Source: Mariannaea sp. PMI_226
Lineage: Eukaryota; Ascomycota; Sordariomycetes; Hypocreales; Nectriaceae
Assembly: GCA_024336345.1 (NCBI GenBank)
Contig: JANFOG010000007.1
Coordinates: forward strand, 1,302,001-1,366,000
Direction of reading: 5' to 3'
Length of the DNA stretch: 64,000 nucleotides
Shown here: one piece after another, positions 12,579-22,400 of the stretch
Layout: the number at the start of each line of letters is the position of its first letter
Position numbering within the stretch: the first letter of the stretch is position 1
Notes under the pieces: model-generated
Told to the model about the DNA's origin: nothing
Databases searched by the model: none
Seen by the model: only the letters and a program-made list of their open reading frames with translations
Program-made: the position numbers and the translations under genes

Positions 12579-12827
12579 TGTCACGGAACGTAGGGTCAGG
12601 AATGTAGGTGTGACGATAAGTGACTTCCCCAGACTACCTAATCCTATGAGGGGTTTATATAAGGGGTTTTCCCCTGAAGACGCCCCCCTGAATAGGGGAA
12701 GAGGGGCCGGGGGGCCCCCACGGGGCCCTCCGAGGCCGGCTACTAAGATCACCCTATGGGTATATTATGCTAGGAGGCTCGAGGTATCTGTAGGTCTCAT
12801 CTACGTGAAAAAGGACTCTCCGCAACA
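12579..12827 (+). mobile_element. Solo LTR, copy 1, with 5-bp target duplication
   Basis: The element starts TGTCACGGAACG and ends CCGCAACA, giving the TG...CA ends of an LTR. It is flanked by ATACT at 12574-12578 and again at 12828-12832, a perfect 5-bp target-site duplication. A TATA-like stretch (TTTATATAAGG) lies in the first half and a run of G/C blocks in the middle. A closely similar 249-bp copy is at 18133-18381. No gag or pol frame is adjacent, so it is a solo LTR. It sits inside the 3' part of the helicase relic B. Confidence 0.85.
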
Positions 12828-12832
12828 ATACT

Positions 12833-15800
12833 AGAGTAGGCACATCAATGCCGAGGCCGAGCGCGTGGGTAGCCACAATCACTCTTCCATTGCCAGACCG
12901 ATCACGCTTGGTGTCACTCATCCAGAACCGTAGTCTCTCTGCTTTACCATCTCTTGTATCAACTTCACGGTGATAGGCATCGCATCCAAGCTTCTCTGCT
13001 AGGTCTTCTGTTGCCTCCACCCGCTGGCAATACACAATGATCTTTGCTGGCCAAGGGAATTCTTCAAGCTTCTGGTCAATCACTTCCTTGGTCTCCTTAA
13101 CCACCTGAGCAGCAGCTTCTTCCGCGGTAGACACGACGAATGACCTGACACTATAGGCTATGTTAGGACGTATCGTCCTTGACCGAATCATGGTAACATC
13201 CTCGCGTCGTGCGTTAACCGTGCTGAAAAATATGTCCCCATGCGTTGGCGGCAGTGTTCCCATAAGATAAACCATCTGCACACCTACAAGCGCCAAGGTG
13301 CCTAGCTCTCGTAACTTAGGTCGAAATAACGGACTGCCCTCGAGTATTGTATGGCACTCGTCAACGACAACGCTGTCAAGCTTGGCCATGATTCTTCGCG
13401 ATTCAAGAAAGTCCTGGAACCTCTTTGTCATAGCCGACTCTAGTGTAACGAAAACAATCGACACATCCCCTGGAATTCGATCGCTCTTCCACTCGGCGCA
13501 GGGTATGTTGAACTTTTGGCATCGATCCATCATATTTCCCAACAGAGACACCAGCGGCACGATAACCACCGTCAACCCACCGGGGCAACTGGCAGCTAGG
13601 AGCATAAAACAAAGGCTCTTGCCACTTCCAGTTCCCATCACCACCACTACAGGGCTCTTATTCAGCATGATAGCATCAACTGCTTCTCGCTGCTTGCCCC
13701 GGAAAAAGACCTGGTCACCACAAAGACGGCGTAGTTCCTGGTCCATATTGACCCGTCGCAATGTCTTCCACCGCGATAGCTGTAGTTTTCTCATTGCTTC
13801 ATAGTGTAGTGATGGGTTTTTTCGCTTACGACCTGGCCGAAGAACCTCTCCAAACCCAGTTATAGCCGACGGGAAATCCAAAAGTCGATACCATTCCTCG
13901 CTAATAAACTGAAAATTAACCCGCCGCTCATTAATTTTAAAACAACCTTCTATAATAAGCCTCCCATAAATCAAGCCAGCTATTAAGGAGTTATAGCAGG
14001 CCTGAATGTCCCAGATGCTGTCTTCATTACCCTCATCTTCATCCCCACTATCACTACCATACCCCTCATCTACCTCCCGAACGAGGATCAAGTGAGCTGT
14101 TGTCCCATTTCGGAAGTAGCGATGTGTAAAGGCAATGGACAAATGTCTCCAGCTACTGATAGTAAAGCCTTTCTGGCAACCAGTCATGCTCATTCTCTTC
14201 AAAATGCGAGTCATGCGTGCAGGTGTCCAGTGTGCCCCGGGACCCAACTTGAGTGTCTGAGCGTTGGGCTGTCTCGGTTGGCCACTCTCTCCGTCATCCT
14301 CATCCACATTAGACCCATAACCGCTCTTCCCGTCATCATCATTCAGATCATTGAGGGTCTCTTCTGTAGCCCAGAGGTTAGCGCTTAGCTCAGTCGTGTC
14401 CCATACATTTGCCTGCACATCTTCCCAAAATGGCAGCACAAGCCATAAATAGTAAACGACCAAAATACTGATCTCGCGCGGCAGAAATCGGTGGATAATT
14501 TTAAGTCGCTCTGTTTTAGAAAATCCTTTATGATAACCGACAACAAGCATGATAATGCCACCGTGGACGAGGATATTTCGTACCCCTCCGTTGGCGGTAT
14601 TCCGATGCCGTAGGGTAAGTAGCTCAAGGGAGCGTGCGGCCTGCCCACCACTAAGATGGACTAGAAATAAAAGAACCTCCAAAAACTCCTCCAAGAACCT
14701 TCCATAGTTCATCGCTGTTTTGCGGTCTAGTTCCACACTGGGCGTGGATTCTGGACTGGACCAGGCCGTCCGAAGTGTATTATTTGCCCAGATCTTTCGG
14801 AAGACCCAACCATTGCTAGCAGGAAGTAATTTGAAGAGATCCTGTACAAAGGAGTGGCCAATAGTAGCGTCTGCAGCATTATCAATGATGTTGTCCCATG
14901 GGATCTCGGGCAATCCAAGGTCAACAGGTGACTGATCCTCGTACTGCTGACAGAAAAGCAGATGTTCATAAACCAATATCTCGGCCCGCCGCAAAGCAGT
15001 TTGCAACATGGAGTGCACACCAAGAATATTGATGCGGATACCCTTGTAGATAGCATCCTCCTTGTCCCAGCTTACTGACCCAACCACAGCCGTATTCGCA
15101 TCAGCAGCCATACCATAGTTGCGAAGCCGAATAATAAACTGCGTGGGTGTAGTGTCCCACCCCTCACCACCGCCAACCATAAATCGTCGGGTCATATTGG
15201 CCATAATCTCAAAATGGCTTGGACTCTTCTCCTCGGCCACTTCCTTACTTTGCCCCCTCTCGACTCTGCGCTGAATATATATGGCCCTCTTGTCCACAGT
15301 ATACTTAACAAGCAAAACACGTGAAACAGCCATGATCCCAAATAGCTTCGATATGAAGCTTAAGTAGCTCTCCCATGTGTTATCTAACCGTATACTGAGA
15401 ACCATCAGGAAGCTAACGAGTACACTATCGTACTCAGTAGCCTTGGTAAAGTGGTTGAGGACAGACATGTAGAATGCGAGAGCAGAATCTTCTAGGAGTG
15501 TATGCAGTTTATTAACGCATAATAGGTCCTGTTCATCTCCGTGTGCTTTCAATATAGTGACTAGCTCTGTAGCATAGGATAGCATTGTATCAAAAGCATC
15601 AGTCTGCCGTTCGGTAAGCTTAAATAGTGGTCGATTATCAGGATCTTCGCAAGCCATGGCTCGGACAATATAGGAAAAAAATTGCAAACAAACAGCAATG
15701 TACTTTTTCCGAGTTGGCCTCTTAAGCCTAAAATGGAAGGGTGTGCTTCGTTCTTTGGTAAGCTCTTTCCGATTGACCTCAAAAAGTACATTCCATGACA

Positions 15801-16635
15801 CAACGGTCGGTCGAGTCGCAGATCCAGCTTTGCGAATCAAGCGCTTCACAGCTGCATGTATGTATTGCAATGCAGCATCGTCTTTAGCGTTAGGGTTCTC
15901 TAGAGTAAGAGTATGTTGTAATGGAATAAGGCTCCGGAGGAAAGGTTTCTTATCACCAAAATCCTTTAGATGAGCAGCTACTCCCAGACGCCTTAGCCAT
16001 AAATTTGGGGCCGCTAGGTCACCTTGTTCCTCGAGGGCATTTATTTCTCTCTTTCGGAGATCCCTTGCTTTTGCCTGGAATGAATAGATAGCTTTCTCGA
16101 CTTCTGCTTCATGCTGCCCAGACCCTAACCCAACAAGATCTTGGCCTCTTGCCACCTCGAAAAACTGGCTGCAGGGGCCTTTCTTAAAGAACTGCTGGTA
16201 ATACACACCACTTCTGCATGGCAGATTGGCTCTTTCAGCTTCCGCCTAAGCTGCTGACCTCCGACCAGCCCTGAGCTTCTTGTCCCAACTGTGAGCTGTG
16301 CAGAGATGCTCTCGATATCTTCGCAGCTTAGAACCGACAAATGCACACTTTGAGTCCGATGTCTCCATCGTACAACGAAATCCCCCGGTTCTAGTCTCAC
16401 CTAATCCTTCAATAGGGTTTATATTATCAGGTAGGAAGGTTAGCCTCCTAAGATCAGCCTCGTTGTCAATAATGTCGAGTGCAGCTGCCCATTTTTGTGC
16501 CTTTTCGATATCCTGCTTGGTAAGGTTATGAGGTGCAGCTCGAAGATGGGGCTTGATTCAATAGCGGATTATGCCAGTTTGACACTCCCGGCAAGTGAGA
16601 AGTCGGAAATCAGGAAGGTATATAAAGTACTCCAT
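12833..16635 (-). pseudogene. OrsD domain + RecQ-type helicase, copy B (near-intact, interrupted)
   Basis: From ATG 16635 leftwards the frame is open apart from two stops: TGA at 16558-16560 (after LLTCRECQTGIIRY) and TAG at 16246-16248; the uninterrupted part then runs to 12833. The N terminus is an OrsD-like zinc-finger region (CRECQ...HL; KCAFVGSKLRRY, EHLCTAHSW). The C-terminal third is a superfamily 2 helicase of RecQ type: motif I GTGSGKS, DECH box, TLPPT (motif III), and ATHALGLGIDVP (motif V). Motif VI and any RQC domain are absent, because the frame meets the solo LTR just after motif V; even without the LTR the next codon would be TAA. Genes of this type (telomere-linked helicases, OrsD-domain proteins) are multicopy in fungi and often subtelomeric. 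Both stops can be explained by one C-to-T type change each. Confidence 0.75.
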
Positions 16636-17367
16636 TGTATATGCTCTTAAAATGTAAAAGGTTGGATAATACAAAATCTTCTGCTCGATCAGAATGCCCA
16701 ATTCTCCTACTAATACCCTATTCTTTTTCCCTTATTGCTATAATTACTTCTTTTTAGCTGCTTTATATAAACACCATTATCATACTATATCACTCCCTTG
16801 CCTAGGATAACGAATACATGATTCGCTATAGAGTGGTGATAACGCAAGCCTTTATGTCACACTAATTGTCGGCTACCTAGGATTTTAATTGTCGGCTGCC
16901 CCTAAAATAAGCAGTAAGCAATATTAACATTAAATTCATTCTTTTGTATTATTATAATATAATTCTTTTTTATTTTATATTATATAGTAAAATACTTTTA
17001 TTTTATTTTTAATAATTATAAAGCCTATAATACCTTAAATTAATATTCCTATATGAAGTATGTTGCACTTTATTTTATTTATTATTAATTATTTACTTTG
17101 CGCTTGGCTGAGAATTGATTTGCGTATAACAACAGGGTGCATCTACAGTCATGCCCTTTGGCCAACCATATATTACAACCACTACGCCACCCGCCCTACT
17201 GCCCCCAACTGACGTGGCATCGCCATAAGCGATCAAAGCCAAATACCATAGCATCCCCCTACTGAAAATACCCAAACTTCTCAGGCCTTCTCAGTTCCAG
17301 CTGACCTAAAATTCCCAACTGACCAATCAACACACATCAACCTGCTAACCACCACACCGCCGCCACA
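16636..17367. other. AT-rich intergenic with a tRNA-like A box
   Basis: The stretch 16900-17100 is very AT-rich. On the minus strand 17196-17179 reads GGGCGGGTGGCGTAGTGG, which contains a good pol III A-box match (TGGCGTAGTGG), but I see no convincing B box or cloverleaf. Two copies of ATTGTCGGCT at about 16867 and 16888 resemble paired motifs in the repeats at 40.9-41.1 and 53.3-53.5 kb. Confidence 0.4.
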
Positions 17368-18111
17368 ATGTCGAGCAACAACAACTTTGGTATTGGCAAC
17401 ATCACTATGATCAATGGCTCAGCCAATCTGGCTGAGGTTAGTAGTGGAGTCAACATGCCTTTTACCGCGGGATCATTTTCTGGTAACCTGGGTGAACCAG
17501 GCGAACCAGCTCGGTAATTTTTTTTTATGCTAATAATGACGCCATAAAACCAGGATCAGGGCTGCTATATGCCGACAAACCCCACACTTAGCTATTAATC
17601 CCAATAGCCATCGGTGCATGGAATGCGGAGAGATCGTGCAGTCAAGGAACGCCCTCGATTTTCACGGTCAACCTAGCCACCACAAGCCATTTGTATGTAC
17701 ATGTGGTGGTCGATTTTCCAGATCAGATGTTCTGGTTCGTCACTTGCGATCCCAAATTGGCGCCTATCGCCAGTATCCTTGCCCTTACTGTCCTCAGGGC
17801 GAGAATGCTTTTTTTCGCCAAGACCATCTCGACCAACATCTGAGGGGATATCACCGCCACCATCACGAAAACTTGGATCGTCTCAAGGGTCTCGGCTGCG
17901 CACAGATCCTCTGTCCTATTGTTCGCATGAAGAATGCCTCTCGGGTGGTACCTGGATTTTTTTGCATAACGCAGACTACTATAAACATATAAGACAAGTC
18001 CACCAAGAGACACCATTCGAGTGTCGGGTGAGTGGCTGCAATCGGGTTAGGGCCAAGGGGTACTTTAGAGAGGTTGATCTCGAGAGGCACCATCGATTGA
18101 AGCATATGTAA
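17368..18111 (+). pseudogene. C2H2 zinc-finger protein, frameshifted
   Basis: Exon 1 is 17368-17513 (MSSNNNFGIGNITMINGSAN). A 40-bp intron (GTAATT, branch CTAAT, CAG) leads to an exon at 17554. It encodes fingers RCMECGEI..., FVCTCGGRFSRSDVLVRHL, CPYCPQGENAFFRQDHLDQH. After about 17880 the protein-like reading moves to another frame: YCSHEECLSG, YYKHIRQVH, FECRVSGCNRV, KGYFREVDLERHHRLKH, ending in TAA at 18111. The fingers on both sides belong to one known fungal arrangement, so a small indel around 17880-17920 (or an unseen intron) broke one gene. A nucleic-acid-binding role is likely for the intact ancestor. The second LTR copy starts 21 bp after the stop. Confidence 0.65.
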
Positions 18112-18132
18112 TATCACGGCCTGATCACTTAC

Positions 18133-18381
18133 TGTCACGGAACGTAGGGTCAGGAATGTAGGTGTGACGATAAGTGACTTCCCCAGACTACCTAATCCTA
18201 TGAGGGGTTTATATAAGGGGATTTCCCCTGAAGACGCCCCCCTGAATAGGGGAAGGGGGGCCAGGGGGCCCCCACGGGGGCCTCCAAGACCGGCAACTAA
18301 GATCATCCTATGGATATACTGTGCTAGGAGGCTTGAGGTATCTATAGGTCTCATCTACGTGAAAATGGGCTCCCCGCAACA
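18133..18381 (+). mobile_element. Solo LTR, copy 2
   Basis: Same 249-bp length and the same TGTCACGGAACG...CGCAACA ends as the copy at 12579-12827, with only scattered differences. The flanking 5-mers (CTTAC left, AAAAT right) do not match, so no target duplication is visible. This could reflect recombination between copies or later mutation. Confidence 0.8.
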
Positions 18382-19009
18382 AAAATAAACTCTACCCCTG
18401 TCTAGGTACTCCAAATCTACCCCATGTACTCCGTAAGTAGGTCAAGAAGATCCAACTCTACGTAGAATTGAATTTCGCATTAACTACAAGGCGCGCAAAG
18501 ATCGTGATCGGGTCGTAACGGCCAGATCAGAAAGGCACCCCACAGCTTTGAAGAGAAAAGAGCTACATCCAATAGAATCTGATACAAATGAAGAGAACCA
18601 TTTGATCAAATAGTATATCAAATCATAGATTACATAAAAGGTCAAATAATAAAGGCAGAAAGCTTATATTATGGGAAGATAATGATGAATCTTGTCTATT
18701 AATGCTCTGGGATCGATTTCGAGAGCCTGCACGAGCGCAGAACAAGAAAAATAATGCAGGAAATTCACCAAACCCTGCCTGAGCAGGCAGGCGATGCCTA
18801 CTTTGTAAAGAACCAAAAAATACACCAACACACTCTCTTGCTCTCCAGTGAATCACGCCACGTTAATTTTTGGTGTGGTTTTATTTAAAACAGCATAGTG
18901 CAAGAAGAGTAACCGCTAGCATCATCTCCTTGAAGGACACACCAACCTTGCCTAAACGTCGAGTGGTCAGTATATAAGTTCAATTGTAAGGGCAGGGTTA
19001 TCGTTAGTC
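18382..19009. other. Intergenic with repeat fragment
   Basis: A 28-bp segment at about 18583-18610, centred on the palindrome TTTGATCAAA, matches in reverse the repeats at 24.1 and 40.7 kb. A GC-rich inverted motif (CCTGCCTGAGCAGGCAGG) lies near 18773. No gene is supported. Confidence 0.45.
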
Positions 19010-19478
19010 TTACTTTCCGTCGACTACAAATCCAGGGAAGTGAGCAGTCTTTCCATCAGCTCCATCAGTGCAAAAGCTCACACCTCCACCAATAGGAAGC
19101 GGGCGGTCGCATGTGACTTGACTGTATTTAAGAGAGTAAATAGCGGTCGGAGGGCGGCCCACCATTTGTGCGCAAACCCAATCTTTATCATCCTTCGTAG
19201 CTGCACCAGCAATAACGCTGCCATTTTGGTCTGTAAGCCGACCTACAAAGCAATACCTTGAAGCGATATTAGCATGGTGCTTCATGTTGAAAATGGATTG
19301 CTACCTACTGCCAAGCAGTATTGACGCTCGGCCCTCCAAGACCGAACTTCTGGATTTGACCAGCGTTGATCTCAAAGGTATATGTGTTCGTATTCTGTCG
19401 GGCGGCAATGGGGATGGCGCCAGCTTGAGCCCCAGATAGAAGCAGTGCAGCTGCTGCGAAACTCTTGGAGAAAATCAT
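19010..19478 (-). CDS. Small secreted protein, four Cys
   Basis: Exon 1 is 19478-19309 and exon 2 is 19256-19010, joined by a 52-bp intron (GTAGGT, branch GCTAAT, acceptor AAG), giving 138 residues. The N terminus MIFSKSFAAAALLLSGAQAG is a clear signal peptide. The mature part is about 118 residues with four Cys (YCF, VCA, TCD, FCT), enough for two disulfides, and is rich in Gly and Asp. Start chosen at ATG 19478 because the longer upstream frame would bury the signal peptide. I do not recognise the family. Size, secretion signal and a setting between repeats fit a candidate effector-like protein, but that is inference. Confidence 0.7.
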
Positions 19479-22400
19479 ATTTATATCTGGAGATGAAGAT
19501 AATAAGAAAGCTGAAGAAGCACAAATTAATAATGCAGGATAAGAGGTAGATCTGGATTCAGTGGGTTGAAGGAAATCAGCTTGCATGAGAAGCTTGCAAG
19601 TAGTGGAGCATCTTCTTCATATTTATACACATCCTTAACCATATCAATACGTTGATGTACAAGACAGAGAGTAAAGCGCAGTCTCGCATTCCACACCTAA
19701 AGTCCCATGACGAAGGATCGCACCGAGAATCAAGCTTCAAGTAGCTAGTGGCACTCTACCATAGGTAATGGAAGGGGACTTTAGAGGCCTACCAAGGGTT
19801 CTTGTCTTCTACATGGTCTTGTATCAAAAAGCGATCTTCATGCCAACTGCGAAGAAATACCGTATCGGCTCAACCGATTAGGACGCTCTAGTAGGTTCTA
19901 GCTATGCTAGGAATGCCAAGATAACCAAGGTAGAGGCAGGTATTGGATTTGAAAGAGCAAGGTCATAAATTAAATGATCACACCTGCCCAACTAGGCCCT
20001 GAGCGCTTGGCAGTTTGATCTACATGAGAGGGAGCGCCCTCCACTCTGGTCTACTGAAGCGTTTGAGTCTGTTAAGTCAATACGGTGTTTTATCCACACG
20101 AAGTTTCTCGTATCAGACAGAAATGAAATCGTATATGCTATACTCAAAGGTGTTTCAAAAGTTATGCTTCTTTACCTTGGGTATTGAGTTCTCTCAAAAT
20201 ATATTAATATTTGATACATCAGTTATGTGTTTACCTGCATTACAGATAAGAATTAAAGTTGAGTAGAAGGAGTTACGGGGCTGGGGGACGCTAGCTAAGT
20301 TAAACATGGGGTTTTATTCTAGCGATTACTAACTTATTCAAGACATAAAAAACAAGCTGTATTTAATAACCAATGGGATTGGGGGCACTAGCGAATATAA
20401 GCATAGATTTTGATCGTCTGATTAGCTGCCTTATTTAGATATACGATTCAAGTTGGATGTCACAATTGGTAGGGTAAAACTGTAGTGGTCAGTTCTCTTT
20501 CTGCCTCATTGAGCCATGATAATACGGACATTATCTCTCTGTGAGGTTACTCATGTAGATATTTCACAGTTCGCCTCACTGGTCGTCTTTGGTGTACTGA
20601 TCCCATCGCCTTGTTTGTTTGCTCCTACAGATGCTCGTGGCTCTCACCGGCAAATGCGAACGTTAGGAAAAGTAAATGATTACTAGCATTCCTTCACTCG
20701 CAATAACGGGCCACGTCGCTCTTCCGACAAACCTTCAGAGATGGATATGCATTGGAATCGTGAAGATTAATTTAGGAAACGTAGCACCAGAGCCAGTGAC
20801 TAGAGCAATGGAAGAAGCGATAAACCCAACTAGAAGGGACCTTCCTGAACAAGCAACCTCCTAGGGACGGTACCCGTGGAATTCCTAGCAAGCCAAGCCC
20901 TTGTGATGTTACTATGTGGTAACTCGAGTATGCCGCAATGCGAAGGTCAGCCGCAGGAAGAGGACCATGAGCCCAACTGGTCGGAAACAATTTCCGCATA
21001 TACTATGTAGTACTCGTATAGTTCTTGGCAAACCATTGTGAGTAACCGCAGAGGGAGGCTGAGTGCATTAACCAATGTCAGCCTGTCTCACTAGTTGACA
21101 GTTCAATTCTTTAGCATGCATCTTCGGGGTGATTATGCAATCCCCTGAGCAAGATGGTCCCCACCTGACCCTATCTTTCTTCGGAGACATACCCTTCTCG
21201 GCCAAGTCTCAAACAAAGCTAAAATTCAGACCCCTTGTCGGTTTCTCTAGCGTGAATAGCACGGCACGCGAGCAAATAAGCTTCGCAGATAATGGAGTCC
21301 GTTTGCTAAACAGTAAGTATAATCACATAATTAGGCCGTCTGCACAAATATCGTGCAACTACAGTCTTGCCTTTTGTCTTGTATACTACCTCGATGAATA
21401 TATTAGCTTATATTACAGATCAACCGGTTATCTTACGACTCTTTATGAAAGATGCACTAGACACTTTGGCCTGAAATTTTTTATGACCATGGAGTACCCA
21501 AAATAAAAGAGGAGAATGCAAGGCTCAGAAAACCCTGGTCTGGGGAACAACCCTCACGGCAAGTTGGTCGAGCTGGCTTTTAGGACCCGGGACCTGGGGA
21601 TCATAATCTGTGGAAAAAGGGTCGAAGTAAAAAGTATCGACGAACTGGGCTCATGAACTAACAGTAAGGTTGCGGGTAGGACGGCCATACTACCAATTCA
21701 GCTTTTGTATCTATGTAGTTACCCGATTATTAAGGCCATAGGAATCTGATCTACAGGAACGAATGCCTCCTACAAACCGGTCTAGTTCTTCGGAGCTATC
21801 GGAACCTTATAACATTGCTGCTTCAAGCATAGCCCTTGGTCACCAGCCTATTCCAGGCAATCGAGACGATTTACTAGCTACTCAGCTCCATTCTTTCCAC
21901 CACCCCTCACCCTAATATACAGCCTATCAGCCTATCCAATTAATCGAGTTAATGCAAGAGTAAAGGTATCTAGCAACGTCCTGGGGCCGCTAAGTAGTGG
22001 TCGTAAACAACTCCAGCAAAATTACCAATTGTACTTTATTTTTATCTTTCATAATGAGAATGTTAATAAGCTCTTAGCCTCATCATTGCGAAAGTCCCTT
22101 TTTGAATGTCTAGGTCGTCCTTTGACATAAGATCCCTTTCTGATTCGTTCAATCAGGACCTCTGTGGGTCAGTTTTGCTAGATTGTTGCTCATTTTACCG
22201 CTTGGACTTCTTTTTTCGTTGCTTGAGAGGATATTTGGGGAAATTGTCAGAAGAATGCCCTTGGCCTGCTGCCTTCTTTCCAAAGGAAACAGTGCGTTAC
22301 TGTCGTTTTGAGTGGCTTTTCCAAGCAAAAATAAAAAAATTTGAAAGAAAAATATAGACATAAAAAAATCTATATGATGGTGATTTTCTTTTACTCTTGA

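Noticed and set aside
12390..12752. 120-codon minus-strand frame through the LTR
   Set aside because: Mostly LTR sequence; the same frame recurs at the second LTR copy.
22106..22361. Overlapping open frames on both strands
   Set aside because: Low-complexity Phe/Leu-rich translations with no family match.
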